Assembly: GCA_947652115.1 (NCBI GenBank)
Contig: OX393562.1
Location: forward strand, 29,422,807-29,486,806
DNA from: Blastomussa wellsi
Lineage: Eukaryota > Cnidaria > Anthozoa > Scleractinia > Plerogyridae
Length of the DNA stretch: 64,000 bases
Direction: 5' to 3'
Below the pieces are notes generated by a model, which made no database searches, was not told the origin of the DNA, and worked only from the letters and a program-made list of their open reading frames with translations. This document shows positions 1-31,526 of this stretch, one piece after another. The first letter of the stretch is position 1. Each line of letters begins with the position of its first letter. Both the position numbers and the translations under genes were made by a program.

Positions 1-348
1 AAGAAAAGGACTCCTCGCAGTCCAATAGTAACAAAATGCGAAAACAATCTTCTTTATGTGGGTGGCGAAGAATACTAGGTACCTAGATGCACAAGAATTG
101 ATCGATTATGAATTAATCGATGCACTTCATAGAATTTGAAATAAGAGCATACAGTACCAATTCCTCCCATAGCGCAACATCTCATATACTGGTCAGAAGA
201 ATACAGTAAAACGAAGTTCCCAACCGACCGACCGAATGACCTCCACCAACGATATTCCTGTTTTGTATTCTGCGAAAAACACTGGCCTAAAAACGGGGCC
301 CTTTCATCAGTTCTTTTGCTTCAGCAAAAACCAACGTGTTTTGCATAC

Positions 349-6348
<6,000 letters not shown>

Positions 6349-6462
6349 CTGCAAAGGGAAGAGACACAACCCAAGTCAACTAAAATTATAATTGAATAGA
6401 GGGAGTAAGTTTCTAAAGAAACTGTGGTGCTGCGTCAGTGGGAAGTCTAACGACAATATAAT

Positions 6463-6602
6463 TTGGTTTTATCAACTGGGTTGATAATGTGAATTGGCCA
6501 GCGTAAAGAGATTCGAGAGCTGACGTTTCGAGCATTAGTCCTTCGTCGATTAATCTCTTTACGGTGGCCAATTCACATTATCAACCCAGTTGATAAAACC
6601 AA
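6463..6602. mobile_element. Penelope-like element fragment, inverted-repeat hairpin with hammerhead-like core
   Basis: Two 51-base arms (6463-6513 and 6552-6602) are reverse complements with a single mismatch, around a 38-base spacer. Read on the minus strand, spacer plus left arm translate as DEGLMLETSALESLYAG and then QFTLSTQLIKP, a tail I associate with Penelope-like (PLE) retroelements of cnidarians. The same bases resemble a hammerhead ribozyme: a damaged CTGANGA box (here TCGACGA), a short helix II with loop, then GAAAC. Hammerhead motifs are established in PLE terminal repeats. The element is a fossil: no reverse transcriptase is nearby. Confidence 0.65.
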
Positions 6603-7289
6603 GTTTGAAAATTATAATTCCTTGGCACCCATATTGTATCCTAAAAAATACAGCACAATGGTACCTATTTCGATGTTGCTATGGAAACACTCTTGGTGCA
6701 AGTCTCTGTCTTTTTTGAATGCATTATAATTGCAATTTGTAGCTCTGAAAGAAGAAGTACATGGTGCTATTCGAAACGTACACAATTTCCACATTGCACT
6801 TGATCAAAAACAGTAATTGTCACTTCCACATAAAAGAGGTCTGGAACCAAACAGCAACATCAAAATAAGCACCATGAGGTACATGTCGTGGGGTACAATA
6901 CTGGTTTAAACTGCACTGCCTTATTATTTGCAGAGATATTCTTCATTTTGTGTTTTGAGTTGACCCCATGCTGAAACCACTAAATACATTATCACTTGTC
7001 TAATTTGCATAATACAAAATGTGAATATCTTCAGAACAAAAGAAGACCACAATAAGGAAAATGCCATTCTTCATCATTTTGAAAGGGCTCTCAAATAAGC
7101 TTAAGTTATTTTTCACTTCATAGGGACTTTAAGTTAAGCACACAACTGTGGTATTCTTTCAGCTGTTTAAATCTAATTTGTAGTTCAAAATATGTGAAAT
7201 TTTGTATTCACTTTCCCAAATTTAAAACTCTAATTAAGTTCTTTAATTAAGTTCTTTACTTGTAATTTCTAATCATTGTCTATTTCCAT
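6603..7289. other. Non-coding stretch
   Basis: AT-rich sequence presumed to be CaMKII intron or upstream DNA. No exon of the missing kinase N-terminus was found here. Confidence 0.4.
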
Positions 7290-7967
7290 AAGACCATAAA
7301 GTCATAGGACACTGAAAACTTTCTTTAGAATGATTCTCACATAAAGAGTGATTGTAAGTTCAACACACAAGAATAAGCTTGTTAAGGCAAATAAATGCCT
7401 TTATGTCCTTAGGTCTCTACGCAAAGAGGGCTATAATATAAGCAGGCAGAGATACTTTCTTTTCGAAACCTTAGTTCTTCCCAATTGAACGTATACCCTT
7501 TTGGTTTATGGAGCATCAGAGTCCGACCTCAAACCAGTACAATGTTTTCTAGATCATTGTTTGAAAAGGCATTTTACCACAAGGAATCCTAATAAATGAT
7601 CTAGTTTAGAGAAGCAGGATCGTAGTATAAGACCATAAAGTCATAGGACACTGAAAACTTTCTTTAGAATGATTCTCACATAAAGAGTGATTGTAACTTC
7701 AACACACAAGAATAAGCTTGTTAAGGCAAATAAATGCCTTTATGTCCTTAGGTCTCTACGCAAAGAGGGCTACAAGCAGGCAGAGATACTTTCTTTTCGA
7801 AACCTTAGTTCTTCCCAATTGAACGTATACCCTTTTGGTTTATGGAGCATCAGAGTCCGACCTCACTCCAGTACAATGTTTTCTAGATCATTGTTTGAAA
7901 AGGTATTTTACCACAAGGAATCCTAATAAATGATCTATTTTAGAGAAGCAGGATCGTAGTATTTTTA
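7290..7967 (+). repeat. 339-bp direct tandem duplication inside the LINE tail
   Basis: AGACCATAAAGTCATAGGAC occurs at 7290 and again at 7629, and the following ~339 bases are nearly identical, with a few substitutions and a 5-base difference (ATAAT) near 7435. Only the second copy runs on into the LINE 3' end. Confidence 0.9.
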
Positions 7968-8285
7968 AAAGAGTTTCTGACGTCGCTAACCACCCCCTTT
8001 CACTTGTTATTCCACGCGTAAAGGCCTGCTGTTACGATCTACGGAGGAGGTCAAGCACCCGACGAAACATCAAGAGTGTGCGCTTCAAAAATACATTCAG
8101 CAGTCGTTTAATTTTTAGATATAACCTTGCTTTGGAGTAACAAGGTCTTTTAAGATTTTTAATGTAGTTATTTCATATGCATTTAGATTTTTAAATCTTT
8201 TTCATTTTTATTGGATGTAACATAAGACATGTACTTTATCTTTTGAATGAATAAAGATTATTATTATTATCATTATTATTATTAA
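7290..8285 (+). mobile_element. 3' end of a non-LTR retrotransposon (LINE) with an internal tandem duplication
   Basis: Plus-strand frames, broken by stops and shifts, read like the C-terminus of a LINE reverse transcriptase: KLVKANKCLYVLRSLRKEGY, then further on NHPLSLVIPRVKACCYDL-like and a final YNLALE, TAA near 8140. It ends in a short 3' region, AATAAAG and an (ATT)n tail at about 8250-8285, as is usual for such elements. The coding part is disrupted, so the copy is dead. The segment 7290-7628 is repeated directly at 7629-7967. Confidence 0.75.
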
Positions 8286-8299
8286 TGAAGTTAAATGAT

Positions 8300-8740
8300 A
8301 ATTTAACTAAGTTAACGACTAGGAGCAAGTTTGCTCAGGGTTGGTGGTCGGGGGCCTTAGCATTTGTGGCGTTACCACTGTCATTCTGCAGTCACAGGCT
8401 ATTGTCACGGTATTTATTGCATTTGCAGGGTCAGCGGCATTCTGTCGCATTTTTATGCGTGTGCCACAGCATGTGCTTGTAGCTTACTCAGCGTACAGGG
8501 CGATTTTGTCGCTCGCAATTTCTTTTTTGGTGTTGTAGTTTGTAGTTCTTTGTAGTTTTCTTCCACTGTTCTTCCAGTTGAAGTTCAGTGTGACGGGTGC
8601 TAGGGCTGGGGCTGGGTTAGGCAGGCGGGGGCTCGTGGCTGGGTTGCGGGTAGGGCAGGCTTTTGGAGTGTATCTGGGTTTGGGGTCGGCAGCTCCAGCC
8701 CTGAATTCCTGGGCACCCAACCCCCATTTGCGACGAAGGA
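8300..8740 (-). repeat. Unclassified GC-richer interspersed repeat, copy 2
   Basis: Inverted copy of the family at 5137-5590, reading GGTTGGGTGCCC from about 8730 down. It is bracketed on both sides by ATT/TTA microsatellites, as if it had inserted into or carried along a simple repeat. Open frames here have no recognisable product. Confidence 0.55.
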
Positions 8741-8742
8741 GT

Positions 8743-8793
8743 TAATTATTACTATTATTGTTATTATTATTATAATTATTATTATTATTATAA
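8743..8793. repeat. (ATT)n microsatellite
   Basis: Imperfect ATT/TTA trinucleotide run. Confidence 0.85.
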
Positions 8794-8874
8794 AGGTTTA
8801 GATTATGAATACAGACAATGTAAAATAAAATTCAAACCACTTCTAAAATTTTTAACTCCAAAGTCTGAACTTAA

Positions 8875-9086
8875 AGGGCCCTATTCAGCCACACCTTTGT
8901 TATTGTTACATGTGCGAATTTCAGTATTATACTTTACGCGGATCGTGCAAAAACGATAGAAATCCCTGCTAAAGGTAATTTAAACACTTCTAGTAACAAC
9001 CTACGGCAAAACAATACGACTGCACTTCACCATACAATTCCATAATTTCGATGCCATCGAAAATGGCGGAGGCTGACTAGGCCCCT
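8875..9086. mobile_element. TTAA-flanked MITE, copy A (piggyBac/Kolobok-like target)
   Basis: 212-bp element flanked by TTAA at 8871-8874 and 9087-9090. Its ends form an inverted repeat: AGGGCCCTATTCAGCC and GGCTGACTAGGCCCCT. A related 172-bp element lies at 46958-47129. TTAA target duplications are typical of piggyBac-like and Kolobok DNA transposons, so this is probably a non-autonomous derivative. Confidence 0.8.
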
Positions 9087-9090
9087 TTAA

Positions 9091-12000
9091 ACCACAACAG
9101 GTATAATTAGTTGTCCAACAAATATTTTTTGTTCTTTAGCTTTGTCACAGACCATTCCAAATAGCTTTAGGGTACAAAATAGTCTTTTGCAATCCTGCAT
9201 CCCACCACCCTTTATGGCCTTTAATCGAGAGTCTCCATCCCAATCCTGCCTGCATATAGTGTGATTCTGTTAACTTTTCCCCATAAAGCCATACATATTA
9301 GTTATAGGTCTCTTATGTTACAGTGAAAAAGGAGGTTAACTTCATGTGTATTTTACATTAGAGATGTTGATGGCACACTACTGTGAGCCTTCTGTAGCAC
9401 CTTCTTTGTCTACCCTTGACAATTTTGCCTTCATGTGCTCAATGAGGCAAATTCTATTAACAGTTTCTCGTAGCCACAAAAAGTGAATGCGATAAAGAGA
9501 ATATACATGTAATTCACTAAAGATAATCAAGAACAAAACTGAAAACTGATCAGAACTTTCCAGAAAAAAAAAATTGTTTTCTTGCTGTGTTTGACATGTT
9601 TGATCCCATATCTCGCCATTAATTTCAAAACATCCCACATGCATCCCACCTACCAAAAGTAACGCTTCCTGGTCCTGCCAAGATGATTTCATCCTGTACA
9701 TATCCTGCCCCTAAAATTTCTCGTATCCAGCATCCTACCTTGATCTTAAGCCCCATCCCGCATCCCACCCGACCAAACCCAATGCGGACTCTCTACAATG
9801 CTTGTCTGATGATAACATGTAACTGAGATAAGATCAACCATATCATAACATTGCACACATTCTTGTGCAATAAGGCTAATATGTAACAGGTTGGTGGGAA
9901 ATGCATGTGAACACTGCACAGTTAAAACAACAGAACAACAAGAAGACCATTTATATATATATCGAAAGAAATATTACCAAGAACATCTCTAGAACAAAAT
10001 AGGCACGAGTTACTATGGCATTCACAAAACAGTGATATATTGTACGTGTACTGGCCACATTTTAATTTATTCAGAGACAGTAACTACTTAGCTACAGACA
10101 AATTCCCCTATTCCCCTTGACATTTCACCATTCTTATAATAAATTATATAAAGGTCACAAAAAACACTATTGTCTAACAATTAGATATTCATCAGGTGAG
10201 TTTCCTTTTTCAATACAGCATTACGACTTTCATAAAAAAATATGTGGCAGGTTTATGCTAAAAGAAGTCAACCAACAAGGATGAAGAAGATCTTCACAGC
10301 TTTAGTACTGAAATATAAATTCAGTCTAACAGTTATTTGGAATGTATATTTGAGTTTTCTTTCCCTTTCAGCGAACATCTTTACGTTCAAAATTCAAGAC
10401 AGAAAATGTAAGAGATTAGCCAGAGAATATCATAATTATGACAAAATTAGGGAGAAAACAGCTGATGTTTAAATAATTTGCAAAATTACTGGACAAAAGT
10501 AGATTGATTTGCATGCTAAACAAGGAGAAGAAACCTATCTAGTAAGCATATGTAAATGGAATAACACCTACCTGTTAATTAAGGGAAAAAAAGAATTTAA
10601 TCAACACTTTCAGGAACTGAGATTAACCTCATTAGCTCAGGGATTATGCCTTAGAATAGCATTCAATAGTCTCAAAATATTAACCACCACCAACATTTAA
10701 AATGTTTCTAATGTAAGATGTAGCTTAAGTTGAAAATTAAATATTTCAGTTTTGCATGCTAAATACTCTGTCTTCCAATGTTCATGCTGGAGACAGAAAT
10801 AAGGGATAACCATAATTGTGTAAATTGATCATCCAGTCCATTATCATTGCTGACACTGATATCTGTGTTAATTCAATTTCAAGCTTCTGACAAGATATAT
10901 AACAACTTGTGATTTTAATTAAAATTTTCCAATACATTCACAGGACCTGTAGTTCTCTTTCCCTCCTCTGTTTTCTAAATAAAACTCTTCTTCTGCAGTT
11001 TTTAAAAAGACCTGCACAACATCCGTACCGGGGCCAGTGACCAGTTTTTAATCAAGAAATATAAACAAATTGCACAGCACGAAACTTTCTCAGTTTCTGA
11101 GAGTAGTTTTGTCCCTCAACCTTCTCTGTCGAACTTTTCCCGATTTCTGAAACAAGGTTATTGGAAGCGATTTCAAATTTTTCGATGTGGTAAAATCATT
11201 TCTGAATCAGTTCTTGCATTACATGTCACGCGGCGTGCAATCGAAGCTCGCCATTGTTTCCTTTTCAGTACACACAAAAATATTATTTAGATGGTTGAAC
11301 ATCAATTGAAAATATGAAAGTGTTAACACTATCGCCTTAGCTACAGAAAATGGAGTTAGATGGGCGGTGATGTTTTTCATAACAAAAAACATTGAAATGG
11401 TGTACTTGTAATGAAAAATAAAAGCAAAGACTTCAAAAGCAATCGAAACCGCGACCTCCGAAAAAAAACCAAACGTGAATAATCTTGTGCAGAACTCCAT
11501 TTCATATTGATTTAGAGTTGTGCTGCAGCTCAAATTAATCACTACCAGGTTAAAAGCAAACAACAGACCGACTGCGGAGAGTTTCGACGGGGTTCGTTGA
11601 TTGAGTGGGAAGACTTCACAGTGTGTGACGAACAACACAAACGATTCAATTAACTCAAATTCACACGCTTGCAAATATAAAAGGGAGAGGCCATTGCATG
11701 TGACAAACACTCAGGAGAACCCAAGGTTATACGCAACTAAACGCTTGCCAATTATGTGTCATTTGCACCCTCGACCAGCTTAACGATGAGAGGGCATTTT
11801 TATGCAGTTTTATGACATCTATTAGCGAGACTGACTTTCAGACCGGTACGTTCCGCTGACATTGAATTAAATGCATTTTTCTCTCTGTTTACACAGTTGT
11901 TGAGCTGATGTGACCGTTTAAAAGGCTCGCAGCCGCGTTTCTTTTCAAAGTATTAAAACGTACTCGCGATTATCTCGGGGACCTTCTGCAGAACGCCACA

Positions 12001-12546
12001 GTCACATATATAAACAATAGCTCTTCCGGCTAATATGTCTTGAGAAAATTATGTATTACGCAGAATATGCCGAAGATTTTAAATATCTTAATTTGTGGCC
12101 CTGCCAATTTCCTTCGCGTGATGTACAATATTAAATATACTTTCTACTACCCACCGATGTTTGCGTGCTTCAGTAGACGACATATCCTAGCTTCTCTTTC
12201 GAGTTTTTGGAGATCTGATGAGCAAGGAGAAAATGTATTAGTGGATTATCTGAGAAAATATCAAAGAACGGTTGACACAGGTGAAAACTGCTCTCTCTCT
12301 CCCACTGTGAATTGATGTTTTGGGCTCTGTGCCGTTCAAATATTAAATTCATTCTGGTAAAACTTTCGATCGCGCGCAGACGACATCTGCTTTGCATTTG
12401 GGAATATAATTTCATCATAAGCTTACATGTTTGTTGAAAACTTAAACCCGATATATTTTTAAAACATATTTTTTAGAGCTTCAATAAAACAACATAAGAA
12501 ATTTCCTTTTCGGAGCGTTTTCTATTTTCAATATTAAAGCTTAAGC
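9091..12546. other. Non-coding stretch, 3.4 kb
   Basis: AT-rich DNA. Two CATCCCRCATCCCACC-like phrases (9600-9790) may be repeat debris. A minus-strand open frame at 11219-11710 begins with GTG and shows no family features. I saw no exon of the missing CaMKII N-terminus. Confidence 0.4.
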
Positions 12547-13035
12547 TTACATTTTCCTAACATCATTGAAGATATAAAAGACGCCCTCGTTGTGTGGTAA
12601 AAAATAACCTTGCCCTCGCCAAACAAAACAGCCATTGAAAGAATACCTCGAACATTGAAAAATCACGTTTCTGTGTCGGTCTTCTAATCTAAATCTGAGA
12701 GCCTGGGCAAATTTAAGTCTTACGAGAAGATTCGCTGCATGTAAGGGGCTGGTGTCAGACGAACAATTGTTAACTTTCTCGATGTTAACGTTTTTATAAT
12801 AGTTAGAAAACTCGTAACAAGTCAAATCACACTTCCTTACCCCTAGATGACAATTTTCTTGTGTTGATAATTTTGGCGGCATACTCAACTTTCGTGTCCT
12901 TGTGTACACATCGGCGAACAATGCTGAATGCCCCTCTGAATGCGACAAACGACGAACAAAATTAAAATCTACATCGACGAGAGTTAAATCTGGTCCATAC
13001 CAATACTTACTTTCCCAGTTCTTCTTTAAGCTCAT
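12547..13035 (-). CDS. Possible uncharacterised protein, divergent to erlin
   Basis: An open frame of 162 codons from the ATG at 13035. The frame stays open up to the in-frame stop at 13174-13176, but the only upstream start-like codon (13158) is GTG, so the ATG is the defensible start in a eukaryote. The product would begin [14 protein letters not shown] and end [10 protein letters not shown]. It is basic, with several cysteines and no clear membrane span or motif; I do not recognise it. Support comes from length in AT-rich DNA and from its head-to-head position some 360 bp from the erlin start, as in a bidirectional promoter. It may equally be a chance frame or a single exon. Confidence 0.25.
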   Translation of the reverse strand: MSLKKNWESKYWYGPDLTLVDVDFNFVRRLSHSEGHSALFADVYTRTRKLSMPPKLSTQENCHLGVRKCDLTCYEFSNYYKNVNIEKVNNCSSDTSPLHAANLLVRLKFAQALRFRLEDRHRNVIFQCSRYSFNGCFVWRGQGYFLPHNEGVFYIFNDVRKM

Positions 13036-13143
13036 AAGTCTCGTGAAATGCCTGTTTCGAGACCTGTGAAGAACTGCCCGCCATGTTTGAAGTCCACTCA
13101 ACTTTGTTATTCTCTTCAATGATTGATCGATTGTACCATCAAC

Positions 13144-13153
13144 GTCACGTGAC
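13144..13153. promoter_or_regulatory. Palindromic E-box (CLEAR/USF type)
   Basis: GTCACGTGAC, a perfect 10-base palindrome around CACGTG, about 245 bp upstream of the erlin start. bHLH-Zip factors (USF, TFE/MITF) bind this form. Function is inferred. Confidence 0.45.
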
Positions 13154-13395
13154 CCCACAACGATCGACGCGCTTTAATAGCGGCGCTTTCTTCTCGCATG
13201 AAGGAAAAGTTCATAAACACCGGGAATTAAAAAAAAATTGACATTAACTAAGCACAATATAATAGGCATGAATATTCGTCAATTTCTAAACGGACGAAAA
13301 TAGTGCGTTTTATGACGCGAGAAGACTAAGCCAATATTAGACACCTGTTTTTTTTCCCGCATGGTATCCTGGGTAGTCATTTCATATCCATCAAA

Positions 13396-27984
<14,589 letters not shown>

Positions 27985-30769
27985 TGTACCTGTAGCTTCC
28001 TTCTGAGATATTGTGTTTAAGCCCTTTTGTCCAAAGCTACTGTAATTGAAGGCAACAGAAGAGTGGCTGCATCAAAATGGACCATTGGACACGACAGGAG
28101 ATTTTCAATTGTGTGACGTCAAACCAAAGTAATCACTGGCCAATCACAAGGAACACGGGCAATCCAGGGAACCAATCAAAAGAAGAAGCAAATAGATGAG
28201 GCTGGCAAGAAGCGCGGGAAAACGTGTGCGAGCGAGCCGCGATTGGTTTTGGCTTTGCTTTTGACTGGACGAGAAAGTGGCGCGAATTTTTTGTACATGA
28301 ATCGGTAATGAAAAAACCAAAGCAAACGCCAATTTCTTTTGAGGATACCCAGTTGAAAACCTCTCCATGGTATAAAGAAGCCATGCTATAAGTAGTGTGT
28401 GTCAGTGCGGCCGTCCTGATGCTTGATATCCGCTGTTATATGTATCTAGCTTATCAAGTATTAGCATTCACATTTTTGATTAAAATCATTTCATTTTAAC
28501 TTTCCAGCGAGGTTTTCTGTTAATATTTTCGATCTTCCAGTTTTGACGTCGACTAATCTCATTCACATAGGAAATTGATCCACAATCAACTGTTAACCCT
28601 GACATATACCCCATTCTCATCAACAATACTTGTTTAGTTAAACAAGGTTAGACAAAATGAAAATAAGCAACAGAAGACTGGATTTTACATAGGATTCAAG
28701 TAAGTTCTAACGTCTTCTTTCATTGTGCCAAATTTGAAGTCAGCAATCATCAGTTACTAACTTTTATGAACAAAACAATTTTAAACCGTGTTTAACTAAA
28801 CAGCTTTTAAACGTGTTTACGCTTTGGTGTGAATCGGGTATTAGTGTTAATTGCGTTTCAAACAGACCGACCCAGGAGAATTGAACCGTTTTAAAACAAT
28901 TTATCTATTTTGGCTTCCTTGAATCTTGAAAGCATTCCATCATAGTTAATAGAGGGAATGTTAGTAACTGTGATTCCATGTAGCATTAGCTAGTTCTTGT
29001 ATTCCAAAGATAATCATCACCATCGATAGTGTTCAAGGGACTGCGTCAAGGATTTAGCCTAATATTGACAAAAGTGAGCGAGTGAAAAAAAAAACATCAG
29101 AGAAGGAATAAACAGAAGGAACATCCCAACAATGCGGCAAATGCAAACGAAGGTAGACAGAAACCCAAACCCCTGTGACAGTGCTCCTAATTAGATTTCC
29201 CGTTCCATTTGTAAACAAACCAATCTTAGATTGCAATCTGAATAATCCACCTCCGAGGAGATTGAGATCGTTGAGATTAGTATCTGAAGCTGGATTCAGA
29301 TTTCCTTACATTTCAGCGAACTTTGTCCGGATATTATCACGTGGTCAGTCAGCCCCTGCACACAACCAAGGCCCAGTGACACCGCGGAAAAACATACCGC
29401 GCATGTGCTTGACGTCACGATTTCTCGAGGTGTTTATTGTAAGCAAAGGTGGCCATGATCCATTGATGACATAATTTTAGCCCGAACGTGCGAACTTACG
29501 ATGCTTATATGGGAAAAATTGGAAACAAACTTATGGAGGTGGAAATTGAGAGGTGAAAACGTATAAAACGATCTCCCTTTAGTGTAAATCTTAACCTTGA
29601 TATTCAAGGGTTTTCTCAAAAATTGCCAAAATGTTCACATTTTTAGGCGTTCTCTCGTTTTTTCGCGGTGTCGGCCCAGTTGATTCCCAGGCCCCCTACC
29701 GTCTCTTGCTCGATCTATTTTTAGATTTTCAAACAATCTGGATTAACTAGATCCGAAAATGGATTTGGTAAAAGGAACGCAACCATGTTTTTGTTATTTA
29801 TATTTGCAGAAGCACATGTAATGTCTTCACCAACATAGTTTCAGTGCGAGTATTTGGCAGAACTTAATGAAATTGACTAAACTCAGCTGTGTCGCAATCC
29901 CTTTATTCCTTTATGTTATTGATAAGCATTTTCCGTTCTGTATCTGAAAATTTCACAACAGAGAAAAGTTTTAAATATTTAGCACTATATCAATAATTTT
30001 TCGGTTATGCATTCGGGTGCCTTATTCTTTTCACCTGCCTGCTTCAGAAAATGATACGAAGACTTCCGAAGTCTATCGGTCAATATCGATAGACTGTATT
30101 AAATTATCACACAAATTTTGCTCTTACGCCCCTTACAGCTGATCTCTTGTTTGCTCATAAAATTGTCGATTATTAGCCCTTACAAGTAGCCAGATGTCAG
30201 TGTGCTTCTTTAAAATTAAAATTTCCTTTACGATAGCTAAGAACTTTTCGTAGTCTACAACAATTGCTTCTAAACTAACTACTTATTTTCGTATGCTGTC
30301 ACGACCCCTGTAGCTTTGCTACGAAAAGAGGAACAAGTAATTTTTTACAGCTTAGTATTTTTTAATTTAAAGTACTTTCGTAAGTGACGTGGCGTATCTT
30401 AATAGCAGCAAGAGCTCAAGCTCTCTTCTGATTGGTCTATACAGCTCGGAGTGTCTAATATGGTTACCTGGAGGAACCACTTAAAAACTCGGCCTGGAAA
30501 GTCTTCAGACTTGATCACGGCCCCTCACAATGTTTAAACGCGTTTGGCTCAGCCATCGAGGATTCGAGGGAAACTAGTCCTTGAGACACCTCAGCTTGTC
30601 AAGCTTACAAGAGATACGTCATGCTACTTATTACGCTAAGTGCAAGACCACAATAAATAACATTTACATTACAAACCCGCTGAACACTCGGACTACAACG
30701 GGCCAAATGTCAAATATATTGTATTAAAAAAATTATCTAGTTGCTTCACAGAGCGAATGTTACACCTGA
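27985..30769. other. Intergenic DNA right of erlin
   Basis: No gene recognised. ATTAAA near 28481 could serve as a variant polyadenylation signal for erlin. At about 28597-28845 weak inverted similarity (TTTAGTTAAACAAGG and TGTTTAACTAAACAG) suggests another degenerate MITE. Palindromic CREs occur at 28114 and 29410. Confidence 0.4.
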
Positions 30770-30797
30770 TTTTGCCGGTACCCATTTATACACCTGG

Positions 30798-30925
30798 GTC
30801 CGACTCGTCCCAAGTCGTCTTTTGTCAGAAAAAATAACAAGCGCGGCCGGGGAATGATGGGAAGGAGGCAGAAAGGGTATCGCGTCTTGCTATTTTCTCA
30901 CTGGAGGCGACTGGGGACGAGTCAG
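30798..30925. mobile_element. Short MITE, 128 bp, nested in the SINE
   Basis: Imperfect inverted ends (CCGACTCGTCCCAAGTCG and CGACTGGGGACGAGTC), continuing with TCAGAAAAAATAACAAGCGCG against the inverse of CGCGTCTTGCTATTTTCTCA. Flanked by direct CACCTGG at 30791-30797 and 30926-30932, a 7-bp (up to imperfect 9-bp) target duplication. Confidence 0.75.
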
Positions 30926-30963
30926 CACCTGGATGGAGAGAGGCACTGTGATAGTAAAGTGTC

Positions 30964-31290
30964 CATTCTCGTCCCCATAGCCCTTTTCGTTTCTCTTAGC
31001 CGGCAGGACCTTGGCACGAAAAACGAAGGACTCTGGGGACATACGATTTTCAAAAAAAATTCGAATTTTCTTTATTGGTTGTTGAGAAAAAGAAATCTTA
31101 AACGGAAGTGTAAATGTTCGCCGGCCGCCTTATTACAACACACAACATGTAGAACCTTCAATGCTATATACATGAAGTCCGGAAGTCCTAGAATCTCGGA
31201 CTTGAGATCGTATGTCTCCAGAGCCCTTCGTTTTTCGTGCCGAGGCCCTGCCGGCTAAGAGAAACGAAAAGGGCTATGGGGACGAGAATG
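30964..31290. mobile_element. 327-bp MITE with 9-bp target duplication, copy 1 (Mutator-like?)
   Basis: Starts CATTCTCGTCCCCATAGCCC and ends with its reverse complement; the inverted repeat runs on through TTTTCGTTTCTCTTAGCCGG and into GGCACGAAAAACGAAG. TAAAGTGTC flanks both sides (30955-30963, 31291-31299). A same-length copy lies at 62765-63091. A 9-bp duplication with long TIRs suits Mutator-like (or Merlin/Rehavkus-type) transposases. Confidence 0.9.
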
Positions 31291-31526
31291 TAAAGTGTCT
31301 TGTCCAAGAACACAACGCAGTGCCCCGACCGAGGCTCGCCCGATCCGGAGTCCAGCGCACAAACCATTAGGCCACCGCGCCTCCCACCGTTTAGGATCGC
31401 ATCGCATAGTAATTGAACGACCTGGCAATGTTCTATAAAATTAATAATGCTCTAGTAAATGTAACCTTCCCACCCAAAATAACAAGAAATTCCCTATTTC
31501 CAAGCAGTCAAATGATTAAAGACAAT

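Larger units (their letters stand above)
30770..31384 (-). mobile_element. tRNA-derived SINE, copy D, split by two nested MITEs
   Basis: Minus-strand SINE. The head lies at 31300-31384 (GGTGGCCTAATGG A box, then GAGCCTCGGTCGGGGCACTG), the middle at 30926-30963 and the further body at 30770-30797 (GTATAAATGGGTACCGGC). The three pieces are colinear with intact copies once 30798-30925 and 30964-31290, plus the duplicated target bases, are set aside. Confidence 0.85.

Noticed and set aside
11219..11710. 163-codon hydrophobic minus-strand frame
   Set aside because: Starts at GTG, not ATG, has no recognisable family features and no splice context.
13036..13158. N-terminal extension of the frame at 12547-13035
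   Set aside because: The apparent start at 13158 is GTG; eukaryotic genes need ATG, and the next one is at 13035.
29054..29620. Overlapping frames of 60-99 codons on both strands
   Set aside because: Short, no family features, no plausible splice partners.
30854..31258. 134-codon frame
   Set aside because: Crosses two MITEs nested in a SINE; not a gene.
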